A model generated the notes under the pieces. It had not been told where the DNA came from. It was given only the letters and a program-made list of their open reading frames with translations, and did not search any database. DNA of 64,000 nucleotides from Microbacterium wangchenii (GTDB taxonomy: Bacteria > Actinomycetota > Actinomycetes > Actinomycetales > Microbacteriaceae), in NCBI RefSeq assembly GCF_004564355.1, contig NZ_CP038266.1:1240001-1304000 (forward strand). Direction: 5' to 3'. Shown here in pieces: positions 52,975 through 60,763 of the stretch. The position numbers and the translations under genes are program-made. The stretch's first letter is position 1. Every line of letters starts with the position of its first letter.

Positions 52975-53047
52975 CCGCGAGACTGCACGCCACCGGCGAG
53001 ACCGCGACATGATGTCGCGGTCTCGTCACGTGCGTGCAGTCTCGCGG
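52975..53047. repeat. Intergenic palindromic element 4 (nested)
   Basis: Outer arms CCGCGAGACTGCACGC (52975-52990) and its exact complement (53032-53047); inner arms CGAGACCGCGACAT (52997-53010) and its exact complement (53012-53025). Two nested perfect stems of 16 and 14 bp can form. It lies between the rpsO terminator and the convergent oxygenase gene. Confidence 0.85.
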
Positions 53048-53100
53048 AGGGGCGGACCTGAGCCGCGCGGGCGCGCGGAAGCCGCGCGGGCGCGAGGGGG

Positions 53101-54117
53101 TCAGGGCGTGGCGGCGCGGGCGGAAACGAGGTCCGGGTGGTGGATGGCGGCCACGTCGGGGTGGGCCCGCAGGCGCGACTTCAGCGCGTTCTCGCCGTAG
53201 GTGGCGTGGATCGGGTTGCTCGGGTCTTCCGTGACGCCGCGCGCCTGGGCGGCGAGCTCGGCGGGCAGCTCGATGATCGGCAGGCGGGCGTCCAGCGCCG
53301 GGTTGAAGAAGAACGGCACCGAGATGCGCTCGTCGGGGTAGCGCGGGGAGATCACGCGGTGGTTGGTCGCGGTGAGGTAGCCCTGCGTGGCGTACTCGAG
53401 CAGCTCGCCGATGTTCACCACGAACGCACCGGGCACCGGCGGAGCATCCACCCATTCGCCGTCGCGCTGCACCTGCAGGCCGCCCTTGCCCGGCTCCACC
53501 CACAGCAGGGTCAGCACGCCGGAGTCCTTGTGCGCGCCGACGCCCTGGGCCCACGGGTCCTCCTTGCCCGGGTAGCGGACGATCTTGATGAGGGTCTGCG
53601 GCTCACCGAAGTGGCGGTCGAAGTACGACTCCTCGGCGCCCAGTGACAGCGCCCACGCGCGCAGCAGCTTGCGGGCGACCCCGGTGAGGTGGTCGTGCCA
53701 TTCGCTGACGACCTCCTGCAGCTCGGGCTGGGCGTCGGGCCACAGATTCGGGCCGATCAGCCGCGCGTAGTCGGGGGCGTCCGCATCCGTGACCGGCTCC
53801 CGCTCGGGGCCGACGTCGATCTGCTCGCGCCAGTCGACCCTGCCCTGCGTGCGCTCGCCGCCCACGCGGGTGTACCCGCGGAAGTGGGGGCTCTGGACGT
53901 TCTCGATCGCGAGCTTGTCCGCCTCCGGGAGGGCGAAGAAGTCCTTCGCCGCCTGCAGGAGCTTGCCCTCCAGCTCGGGCGTGACGCCGGTGCCGGTGAG
54001 GTAGAAGAAGCCCACGTCGTGGGTCGCGGCGCGCAGCTCGTCGCGGAAGCGCTCCGCGGCCTGCGGACCCTGGTCGAGGAGGGACAGATCCAGCACGGGA
54101 AGGTTCAGATCGGACAT
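53101..54117 (-). CDS. 2-oxoglutarate/Fe(II)-dependent oxygenase, isopenicillin-N-synthase family
   Basis: 338 residues. The N-terminal DIOX_N domain (about 4-115) has FRDELRAATHDVGFFYLTG. The catalytic jelly roll has HxD in VGAHKDSGVLTLL near residue 208, the distal His in ATNHRVISPR near residue 263 and RIS just after, which binds the 2-oxoglutarate carboxylate. It hydroxylates or oxidises an unknown small molecule; family members in actinobacteria often act in secondary metabolism or flavonoid-like pathways. ATG at 54117 lies 6 bases from TAGCCT. Confidence 0.88.
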   Translation of the reverse strand: MSDLNLPVLDLSLLDQGPQAAERFRDELRAATHDVGFFYLTGTGVTPELEGKLLQAAKDFFALPEADKLAIENVQSPHFRGYTRVGGERTQGRVDWREQIDVGPEREPVTDADAPDYARLIGPNLWPDAQPELQEVVSEWHDHLTGVARKLLRAWALSLGAEESYFDRHFGEPQTLIKIVRYPGKEDPWAQGVGAHKDSGVLTLLWVEPGKGGLQVQRDGEWVDAPPVPGAFVVNIGELLEYATQGYLTATNHRVISPRYPDERISVPFFFNPALDARLPIIELPAELAAQARGVTEDPSNPIHATYGENALKSRLRAHPDVAAIHHPDLVSARAATP

Positions 54118-54123
54118 GCCCCG

Positions 54124-54129
54124 AGGCTA
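54124..54129 (-). promoter_or_regulatory. -10 element of the oxygenase gene (leaderless)
   Basis: TAGCCT on the minus strand, exactly 6 bases before the ATG. Confidence 0.5.
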
Positions 54130-54168
54130 GATCGCGTTCCTCGCGCGGCGCACGAATGTTGCGTCGCG

Positions 54169-55350
54169 TTACCGGTCGCCGGGGCCGGACGCCTTCTCGC
54201 GCGTCGCGCCGTCGCGGGGGCGCCGCGAACCCGTCGGGTCATTGCGCCGGCCCTCGCGGGAGGCGAGTGTGGGATCGGCGAACAACCACCCGGGCCGCGG
54301 CTCGATGAGCGGGCGGAAGACCCGGCGGACCGGGCGCGTGGCCAGCGCCAGCGCGATGAGTACGCTCGCCACGACCACCAGCGGCAGCCACAGCCAGGTC
54401 GGCTCGGCGTCGCGGAGGATCCCCGACTCCCGGAACGGGTACAGGACGAAGGAGTGCAGCAGGTAGACGTACATCGTGTACTGGCCGAACTGCGTCCACC
54501 AGGTCTGGCGCCGGGGGAGCAGCGCGAAGAACGCCGTGCACAGGATGAGCGCGACCACCAGCAGCAGCATCCGCACCCCGCCGGCCCACCACTGCGGCCC
54601 GACCATCTCGCCGTACGCGGTGTCGTAGAAGAGCCAGGCGCGCAGATCGACGTCACGCCACACGTCCACGAAGTACCAGCACGCCAGGGCGGCCGCCGCG
54701 AACGTCGCGACCGAACCCGCGATCACCCACCACGGGCGCCGGCGCAGCAGACCCAGGCGCTCGACGATGTCGTTCTCGCGCAGCCACCAGCCCAACGTGA
54801 AGAACGGCAGCAGTCCCAGCGTGCGGGTGAGCGCGAACGTCGAGTCGATGTTGGGCAGATACCCCACGCCGACCGAGATGACGACCGTCCACAGCAGCGG
54901 CCAGCGCAGAAGCGCGAGATACGGCAGCACGACACGGAAGATCCCGAGTGCGACCAGGAACCACAGCGTCCACGACGGCTGAGTCGGGTTGGGGTTGGCC
55001 TGGCCCTCCACGAGCCACTTGGTCAGCGTCCACAGCGCCTCGAAGATGGCGTACGGCACGAGGATGTCGGTGAGCACGCGGGCCATCTGCGGGCGCGTGG
55101 GGGTTCCCGCCTTGGAGAAGTAGCCGGAGATCAGCGCGAACGCGGGCATGTGGAAGGCGTACACGAGGAGGTACATGCCCAGCGCGATGTCGGAGTCGTA
55201 GGTCAGCCGCTGCACGGCATGCCCGAGCACGACCAGCACGATGCACGCGAAGCGGGCGTTGTCCCAGAAGTGCACGCGTCGCCGTGGTCGGACGGCAGCC
55301 GTCCCGCCGGTGGTCGGATCAGCGCCCCCGGGGGCGGTCGCGTCGCTCAT
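54169..55350 (-). CDS. Membrane acyltransferase (acyltransferase-3 family)
   Basis: 393 residues with about 10 transmembrane helices. The N-terminal block FWDNARFACIVLVVLGHAV contains the conserved His of the acyltransferase-3 family, and the next helix has AFHMPAFALISGYFSK. These enzymes O-acylate exported carbohydrates or lipids. The fucose 4-O-acetylase subgroup is the closest in style. The polar C-terminal tail is basic. ATG at 55350, 9 bases from TAGGGT. Confidence 0.85.
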   Translation of the reverse strand: MSDATAPGGADPTTGGTAAVRPRRRVHFWDNARFACIVLVVLGHAVQRLTYDSDIALGMYLLVYAFHMPAFALISGYFSKAGTPTRPQMARVLTDILVPYAIFEALWTLTKWLVEGQANPNPTQPSWTLWFLVALGIFRVVLPYLALLRWPLLWTVVISVGVGYLPNIDSTFALTRTLGLLPFFTLGWWLRENDIVERLGLLRRRPWWVIAGSVATFAAAALACWYFVDVWRDVDLRAWLFYDTAYGEMVGPQWWAGGVRMLLLVVALILCTAFFALLPRRQTWWTQFGQYTMYVYLLHSFVLYPFRESGILRDAEPTWLWLPLVVVASVLIALALATRPVRRVFRPLIEPRPGWLFADPTLASREGRRNDPTGSRRPRDGATREKASGPGDR

Positions 55351-55359
55351 GTCGGCGCC

Positions 55360-55365
55360 ACCCTA
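55360..55365 (-). promoter_or_regulatory. -10 element of the acyltransferase-3 gene
   Basis: TAGGGT on the minus strand, 9 bases before the ATG. Confidence 0.4.
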
Positions 55366-55412
55366 TCCCGGGCCCTGGCGTGCCGACGACCCCTCCTCGC
55401 GGGAGCGCGGGA

Positions 55413-55418
55413 TAGTGT
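55413..55418 (+). promoter_or_regulatory. -10 element of the alpha/beta hydrolase gene
   Basis: TAGTGT 8 bases before the ATG at 55427. Confidence 0.4.
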
Positions 55419-55426
55419 ACGGCGGG

Positions 55427-56311
55427 ATGACGACCCTCGACGACGCCGTGCAGCGCGACCAGGCGCTGTCCGATCTCGACTGGCGGCAGCTGCCGGTCGG
55501 GGCGGTCAGCGACGTCTTCGCCGCACCCAGTGGCGGACTGGCCCGCGTGGCCATGGGATCGGGGGAGCGCGGCCGCGTCGTGCTCGTCCCGGGGGCGACG
55601 GGGTCGAAGGAGGACTTCGCCCTCATGCTGCCGCTGCTGGCGGATGCGGGCTACCGCGTGGAGGCGTTCGACCTCGCCGGCCAGTACGAGTCCTACCGGG
55701 CCGGCCCCGAGCGGCTGTCCCCGCCGCGGCGGCACTACGACTACGACCTCTTCGTCGACGATCTCGTCGCCGTGCTCGAAGACGGCGCCACGCCCGCGCA
55801 CGTGCTGGGCTACTCCTTCGCCGGCCTCGTGGGCCAGGTCGCGCTCGCGCGGCGCAGCGACCTCTTCGCGTCGCTCACACTGCTGTCCACACCCCCCGCC
55901 ACCGGCAACGTCTTCCGCGGCATCAAGCGCATCGGGCGCCTCACCTCGCTCGCGACGCCGCACCGCGGGGCGACGCTCATGCTGTGGGGGATCCGCAACA
56001 ACCTCAACGGCGTGCCGCCGCGCCGCCTGGAGTTCGTCCGCGCGCGCTTCGCGCTGACCCGGCGCGAGAGCGTCGACGACATGGTGGGTCTCATGATGCA
56101 CATGCCCGACGTGGTGGATCGGCTCAGGGAGGCGGGGGTGCCGCTGCTGTCCGCCGTCGGCAGCCATGACCTGTGGCCCACGGCGCAGCACCGGGCGTAC
56201 GCGGTGCGCATCGGCGCGGGCTTCGCCGTGTACGACACCGGCCACAGTCCGTGCGAGACCGCTCCGCACCAGGTGGTGCGCGACATGCTGGACCTGTTCG
56301 CCACCGCCTGA
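55427..56311 (+). CDS. Alpha/beta hydrolase
   Basis: 294 residues. The oxyanion segment LVPGATGSKEDFALML is near residue 45, the nucleophile in LGYSFAGLVGQ near residue 128, the acid in VGSHDLWPT near residue 245 and the His in YDTGHSPCETAP near residue 273. It is a soluble esterase or lipase-like enzyme of unknown substrate. ATG at 55427 chosen from the -10 hexamer; an in-frame start upstream would overlap the acyltransferase gene. Confidence 0.83.
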   Translation: MTTLDDAVQRDQALSDLDWRQLPVGAVSDVFAAPSGGLARVAMGSGERGRVVLVPGATGSKEDFALMLPLLADAGYRVEAFDLAGQYESYRAGPERLSPPRRHYDYDLFVDDLVAVLEDGATPAHVLGYSFAGLVGQVALARRSDLFASLTLLSTPPATGNVFRGIKRIGRLTSLATPHRGATLMLWGIRNNLNGVPPRRLEFVRARFALTRRESVDDMVGLMMHMPDVVDRLREAGVPLLSAVGSHDLWPTAQHRAYAVRIGAGFAVYDTGHSPCETAPHQVVRDMLDLFATA

Positions 56312-56347
56312 GCGGGAATAGCCTGAGCGTCCGAGCGTTGCACCGGG

Positions 56348-56353
56348 TATATT
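56348..56353 (+). promoter_or_regulatory. -10 element of the monooxygenase operon
   Basis: TATATT, the most AT-rich hexamer of the window, about 27 bases before the ATG at 56381. Confidence 0.45.
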
Positions 56354-56380
56354 CATCCGCATAGAAGTGTGGGTGGTGAC

Positions 56381-57622
56381 ATGGGAGAAGACGTGAACGA
56401 GACATCCTGGCCGGGCATGCAGTTCGGCATCATGACGGTGAGCGACATCACCGAGGACCCCACGACCGGCCGCACCCCCAGTGAGGCCGAGCGGATCCAG
56501 GCGACCCTGACGATCGCCCGGCACGCCGAGGAGGTCGGTCTCGACGTCTTCGCGCTCGGCGAGCACCACAATCCGCCCTTCTGGTCGTCCTCGCCCACCA
56601 CGACGCTGGCCTACATCGCCGCGCAGACCGAGCGGCTCATCCTGACGACCTCCACCACCCTCATCACCACGAACGACCCGGTGAAGATCGCCGAGGACTT
56701 CGCGATGCTGCAGCACGTCGCGGGAGGCCGGGTCGACCTCATGCTCGGGCGCGGGAACACCGGTCCGGTCTACCCCTGGTTCGGCAAGGACATCCGTCAG
56801 GGCCTGCCGCTGACGATCGAGAACTACGACCTGCTGCACCGCCTGTGGCGCGAAGACGTCGTGGACTGGGAGGGGAAGTTCCGCACGCCGCTGCAGGGGT
56901 TCACCTCCACCCCCCGGCCGCTGGACGGCGTACCCCCCTTCGTGTGGCACGGATCCATCCGCACGCCCGAGATCGCCGAGCAGGCCGCCTATTACGGCAA
57001 CGGCTTCTTCGCCAACAACATCTTCTGGCCCAAGGAGCACTACCAGCGCCTCATCACGCTGTACCGCGAGCGCTTCGCCCACTACGAGCACGGCACGCCC
57101 GAGCAGGCGATCGTGGGCCTGGGCGGGCAGGTGTTCATGCGCGCGAACTCGCAGGACGCCGTGCGCGAGTTCCGCCCCTACTTCGACAACGCCCCCGTCT
57201 ACGGGCACGGTCCGAGCCTGGAGGACTTCACCGAGATGACCCCGCTGACCGTCGGTTCGCCGCAGCAGGTCATCGACCGCTACGCCGGCATGCGCGACGC
57301 GTTCGGCGACTACCAGCGTCAGCTGTTCCTCATCGACCACGCCGGCCTGCCGCTGAAGACCGTGCTCGAGCAGCTCGACATCCTCGGCGGCGAGGTGGTG
57401 CCGGTGCTCCGCAAGGAGCTCGCGCAGAACCGCCCCGCGTCGGTGCCGGATGCTCCCACCCACGCCAACCTCGTCGCCGCCGCGTACGGCGACGCCGCGC
57501 CCCGGGAGGCGCGTCCGAACGCGAACCGGGGCGACAACCTCACCGGCGGCTCGCCGTACCGCGACACCGCCGCATCCGCCGGGAGCGCCTTCGGCGCCGC
57601 GGCCGCGCGGACGGGGGCCTGA
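56381..57622 (+). CDS. Luciferase-like FMN-dependent monooxygenase (CE1758 type)
   Basis: 413 residues. A luciferase-like TIM barrel: MQFGIMTVSD at the N-terminus, DVFALGEHHNPPF near residue 51 and AGGRVDLMLGRGN near residue 117. The pairing with an FMN reductase gene 1 bp downstream matches the known two-gene LLM_duo arrangement, in which the reductase supplies reduced flavin. Oxidised substrate unknown. The C-terminal 60 residues are low-complexity Ala/Pro/Asn. ATG at 56381 was taken; a GTG at 56393 with GGGAGAAG upstream is an equally possible start. Confidence 0.83.
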   Translation: MGEDVNETSWPGMQFGIMTVSDITEDPTTGRTPSEAERIQATLTIARHAEEVGLDVFALGEHHNPPFWSSSPTTTLAYIAAQTERLILTTSTTLITTNDPVKIAEDFAMLQHVAGGRVDLMLGRGNTGPVYPWFGKDIRQGLPLTIENYDLLHRLWREDVVDWEGKFRTPLQGFTSTPRPLDGVPPFVWHGSIRTPEIAEQAAYYGNGFFANNIFWPKEHYQRLITLYRERFAHYEHGTPEQAIVGLGGQVFMRANSQDAVREFRPYFDNAPVYGHGPSLEDFTEMTPLTVGSPQQVIDRYAGMRDAFGDYQRQLFLIDHAGLPLKTVLEQLDILGGEVVPVLRKELAQNRPASVPDAPTHANLVAAAYGDAAPREARPNANRGDNLTGGSPYRDTAASAGSAFGAAAARTGA

Positions 57623-57623
57623 C

Positions 57624-58289
57624 ATGGCCGTTCGACGGATCGCCGTGGTGACGGCGGGACTGTCCAACCCCTCTTCCACCCGCATGCTCGCCGACCGCCT
57701 GGCCGCCGCGTCCGTCTCCGCGCTGCGCGCGATGACCACGCCGTCGGATCCGGACGGCATCGAGGCGGAGGTGGACGTGTTCGAGCTGCGCGACTACGCG
57801 CACGACATCACGAACAACCTGCTCACCGGGTTCGCCGCACCCGCGCTGGAGTCGATGATCAACGCGGTCGTGTCCGCCGACGCGATCATCGCGGTCACGC
57901 CGATCTTCTCCACGAGCTACTCGGGGCTGTTCAAGTCCTTCGTCGACATCCTCGACCCCGACGCTCTGACCGGGACGCCCGTCCTGCTCGGCGCCAACGC
58001 GGGCACGGCCCGGCACTCGCTCGCGATCGACTACGCCCTCCGGCCGCTGTTCACCTACCTGCACGCCAACCCGGTGCCCACCGGGGTGTTCGCCGCATCC
58101 GGGGACTGGGGCGCCAGGGCGGACGAGGTCGCGCCCCTGGGCGCACGCGTGGAGCGGGCGGCGCGCGAACTGGCCGCGGCGGTCGCTGCACGCGCGCCGA
58201 TCCGCGAGGAGGACCCGTACGATCCGGCGTCGTACCTGGGGGAGGGGCGCTCCTTCGGGCATCTCCTCGGCGGGCTCGCCGGGGAGTAG
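57624..58289 (+). CDS. NADPH-dependent FMN reductase (CE1759 type)
   Basis: 221 residues, flavodoxin-like fold. The flavin phosphate loop is VVTAGLSNPSSTRMLAD near residue 8, and the TPIFSTSYSGLFKSF segment near residue 93 is the conserved FMN-contact block. It provides reduced FMN to the luciferase-like monooxygenase. Start 1 bp after the previous stop, without its own clear ribosome site, indicating translational coupling. Confidence 0.86.
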   Translation: MAVRRIAVVTAGLSNPSSTRMLADRLAAASVSALRAMTTPSDPDGIEAEVDVFELRDYAHDITNNLLTGFAAPALESMINAVVSADAIIAVTPIFSTSYSGLFKSFVDILDPDALTGTPVLLGANAGTARHSLAIDYALRPLFTYLHANPVPTGVFAASGDWGARADEVAPLGARVERAARELAAAVAARAPIREEDPYDPASYLGEGRSFGHLLGGLAGE

Positions 58290-58296
58290 TTCAGGC

Positions 58297-59061
58297 GTGG
58301 ATCGGATCGTCAAGGAGCGCGCCGACGCCCCGCCGGGGTTCTTCGAGGCCGAGGCGGCGGGCCTGCGGTGGCTCGCCGCGGCCGGCGGGGTGCGCGTGGC
58401 CCGCGTGCTCTCGGTGGGCCCCGGCCGCATCGAGCTCGAGCGGATCCCCGCCGGCCCGGCGGATGCGGTGGCCGCGGCGGCCTTCGGGCGGGCGCTCGCC
58501 GACACGCACGCGGCCGGCGCCGCGGCGTTCGGTTCCCCGCCGGCGGGATGGACCGGGCCGAGCTTCATCGGCCGGCGGCGGCAGAGCGCGGAACCCACCG
58601 CGACGTGGGGCGCGTTCTACGCTGCGCAGCGCGTTCTGCCGTTCGTGGCGCCGGCCGTGGCCGCCGGCAATCTCCGGCGCGAGGATGCCGCCCTGGTGGA
58701 GCGCGCCTGCGCGGTGATCGCGGCGGGCGCCTTCGACGACGATGAGACCCCCGCGCGTCTGCACGGCGACCTGTGGAACGGGAACGTGCTGTGGACGGGG
58801 GAGGAGGTCGTGCTGATCGACCCCGCAGCACACGGCGGGCACCGCGAGACCGATCTGGCCATGCTGGAGCTGTTCGGCTGCCCGTTCCTGGACGTCATCC
58901 GCGACGCCTACCACGCGCGCTCGCCGCTGCGGGCGGGGTGGGAGGACCGCATCCCGGTGCATCAGCTGCATCCGCTGGCCGTGCACGCCGCCGGCCACGG
59001 CCCCGCGTACGGCCGCGCGCTCGCCGAGGCCGCCGCGCACACGCTCGCGCTGGCCGGGTGA
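58297..59061 (+). CDS. Fructosamine kinase family protein
   Basis: 254 residues. A protein-kinase-like fold of the fructosamine-3-kinase type: HGDLWNGNVLW near residue 153 is the catalytic loop and VVLIDPAAHGGHRETDLAM near residue 170 the metal-binding DFG equivalent. The FFEAEAAGLRWL start is family-typical. Bacterial members phosphorylate small sugar-amine adducts or related compounds. The 7-bp gap makes it the third gene of the monooxygenase operon, which suggests but does not prove a shared role. Confidence 0.85.
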   Translation: MDRIVKERADAPPGFFEAEAAGLRWLAAAGGVRVARVLSVGPGRIELERIPAGPADAVAAAAFGRALADTHAAGAAAFGSPPAGWTGPSFIGRRRQSAEPTATWGAFYAAQRVLPFVAPAVAAGNLRREDAALVERACAVIAAGAFDDDETPARLHGDLWNGNVLWTGEEVVLIDPAAHGGHRETDLAMLELFGCPFLDVIRDAYHARSPLRAGWEDRIPVHQLHPLAVHAAGHGPAYGRALAEAAAHTLALAG

Positions 59062-59097
59062 CGGCCTGCGCGAGAGATGTCGGCGTGCAGGCGGGGG

Positions 59098-59283
59098 TCA
59101 GCCGCTCTTGCGGCGGAACTCCCGCTTGCTGCCGATCGCACCGTGTGTGCCGTGGACGGCCGAGTCGCCGTCCAGGTGCGCCTCACCGGAGCGGCTGGCG
59201 GCGTTCTTCTTGTCGAGCGCCTCGCGGAACTTTCGCTTCATCTCATCGGATGCGCTGCCCGCAGGCTTGTCCTCAGTGCTCAT
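59098..59283 (-). CDS. DUF5302 small protein
   Basis: 61 residues, hydrophilic. The family pattern is clear: MKRKFREALDKKNA near residue 15, a Gly/His-rich middle (GEAHLDGDSAVHG) and the basic end SKREFRRKSG. Found only in Actinobacteria; function unknown. The ATG lies 6 bases from TAGGGT. Confidence 0.85.
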   Translation of the reverse strand: MSTEDKPAGSASDEMKRKFREALDKKNAASRSGEAHLDGDSAVHGTHGAIGSKREFRRKSG

Positions 59284-59289
59284 GTCCCC

Positions 59290-59295
59290 ACCCTA
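59290..59295 (-). promoter_or_regulatory. -10 element of the DUF5302 gene (leaderless)
   Basis: TAGGGT on the minus strand, exactly 6 bases before the ATG. Confidence 0.5.
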
Positions 59296-59310
59296 AGCGC
59301 GCCGCCGTGG

Positions 59311-60438
59311 TCAGTACCACCCGGTGCGTTCGGAGTGGTCCCACGCGCCGCACGGGCTGGCGTACCTGGCTTTGATGTAGGCAAGTCCCCACGCGATCTG
59401 CGTCGTGGCGTTGGTGCGCCAGTCCGGCCCCGCCGAGGCCATCTTCTCCGCCGGCAGGGCCTGTGGGATCCCGTACGCGCCGCTGGAGCGGTTCAGCGCC
59501 TCGGCGCGCCAGCCCGACTCGCGATTCCACAGCCGCACCAGGCACGAGAACTGATCCTCGCCCCAGCCGTACCGCGAGATCGCCGTGCGCGCGTGGGCCT
59601 GGGCCTGGGCGGGCGACATCACCGGGCCCGCGCCGGGTGGCGGAGGGACCGGTGCCGGTGGCGGTCCGGGCGCGGGTGGGGGTGGCGCCGCGTCGCCCCG
59701 GCCGCCTCCGCCGGCTCCCGCGCCACCGGGGGCGGCCGCATCCGCCTCCGCCCGCTCGGTCAGATGCGCCTGCTTCTCCCGCGCGGGCGTCGTGCCGCGC
59801 GCAGTGGCCAGGCGGGCGTACGCGCGGTCGAGGGCGGATGCGGCGGAGGCGACGGCAGCAGCCTCGGCGTCCGCCTCGCTGCGTGCGGTCGCTGCGGCGG
59901 CTTCGGCGGCGACGGCGAGGCGCTCGCGCTCCGCGGCGGCGGTGTCGGCCTGCTCCTGGATCGAGGCGGCCACGCCCGCGGCGGCCCGGGCGGCGTGGGC
60001 CGACCGGGCCGAAGCCTGACCCACCCGCTCCAGCACGCCGAGCCGCCCGAGGAGGGAGTCGGGATCGGCGGTGGTCAGCAGCTGCGCGAGGATCGGCCCG
60101 TCACCGGCGGAGCGGTACAGGCCCGACGCGATCGCACCCAGGCGCGCACGGCGAACACCTGCCTCCTCTTCGGCCTCCGCCGCCTGCACGGCCAGCGCGG
60201 CTGAGCGCGCGGAAGCCGCATCCGCCTCCGCCCTCGCCCTCGCGGCGGCCTCCGCCGCGGTCAGGGCACGGAGCGCTGCGGATGCGGAGGACGACTCCGC
60301 CGCGCCGATCTCGGCCTGCAGTTCGGCGACCGTCGCGGCCCGAACGGGGCGTGGCCCCGTTGCGGAGGCGGCGGTGGCGGGCAGGATGAGCGCCACCACG
60401 ACGGCACACGTGATGCCGATGTGACGGAAGTGACCCAT
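59311..60438 (-). CDS. Secreted coiled-coil protein with aggregation-promoting-factor-type C-terminal domain
   Basis: 375 residues. A signal peptide (residues 1-27, ending ATAASATG) is followed by an Ala/Glu-rich coiled coil (about 30-225), a Pro/Gly-rich linker (about 230-275) and a C-terminal lysozyme-like domain. That domain has FSCLVRLWNRESGWRAEALN, with the catalytic Glu, GAYGIPQALP and TQIAWGLAYIKARYASPCGAW. The domain is that of resuscitation-promoting/transglycosylase-like cell-wall enzymes. Likely acts on peptidoglycan outside the cell. ATG at 60438, 6 bases from TAACGT. Confidence 0.87.
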   Translation of the reverse strand: MGHFRHIGITCAVVVALILPATAASATGPRPVRAATVAELQAEIGAAESSSASAALRALTAAEAAARARAEADAASARSAALAVQAAEAEEEAGVRRARLGAIASGLYRSAGDGPILAQLLTTADPDSLLGRLGVLERVGQASARSAHAARAAAGVAASIQEQADTAAAERERLAVAAEAAAATARSEADAEAAAVASAASALDRAYARLATARGTTPAREKQAHLTERAEADAAAPGGAGAGGGGRGDAAPPPPAPGPPPAPVPPPPGAGPVMSPAQAQAHARTAISRYGWGEDQFSCLVRLWNRESGWRAEALNRSSGAYGIPQALPAEKMASAGPDWRTNATTQIAWGLAYIKARYASPCGAWDHSERTGWY

Positions 60439-60444
60439 GAGGTC

Positions 60445-60450
60445 ACGTTA
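60445..60450 (-). promoter_or_regulatory. -10 element of the secreted cell-wall protein gene (leaderless)
   Basis: TAACGT on the minus strand, exactly 6 bases before the ATG. Confidence 0.5.
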
Positions 60451-60519
60451 GGGGACGGGCGCCGGCGGCGCACCTGCGGGAAACGAGCGGCGTTCAGGCG
60501 TCTGCAGGCGGCCTCCTGT

Positions 60520-60525
60520 TAGGCT
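60520..60525 (+). promoter_or_regulatory. -10 element of pnp
   Basis: TAGGCT; the first base of the transcript would be near 60532. Confidence 0.45.
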
Positions 60526-60531
60526 GTGCGG

Positions 60532-60763
60532 TGTTGCCGATTCCGGCAGCCGCTCAATTTCATACGAGCTGTGGAGCAGGCCGGCAGACGCTGGTCCCCT
60601 GTGGTGGATCCCCATCCGTGCCGGATGGTGGTCGTCTACTGGTGGCCAGTCGCCCGGCAGCGCAGCGACCGTCGTCGTCGCGCACCCTTCTGCCTGTTCC
60701 TGCTCCTTCGAATGCCTCGCCGTCATACGGGCGTGCGAGTCTAAACAAAGAAGGAGGGACCTC
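60532..60763 (+). promoter_or_regulatory. Long structured 5' leader of pnp
   Basis: About 230 nt without a gene between the predicted promoter and the TTG start. A short perfect hairpin, CCATCCG-TGC-CGGATGG, is at 60612-60628, and GTCGC/GCGAC arms occur near 60645-60672. PNPase controls its own mRNA through its leader in enterobacteria; whether this one does is inference from leader length. Confidence 0.4.

Noticed and set aside
53048..53100. Two close copies of gccgcgcgggcgcg before the oxygenase stop
   Set aside because: Short and extremely GC-rich; expected by chance in this composition and without inverted symmetry.
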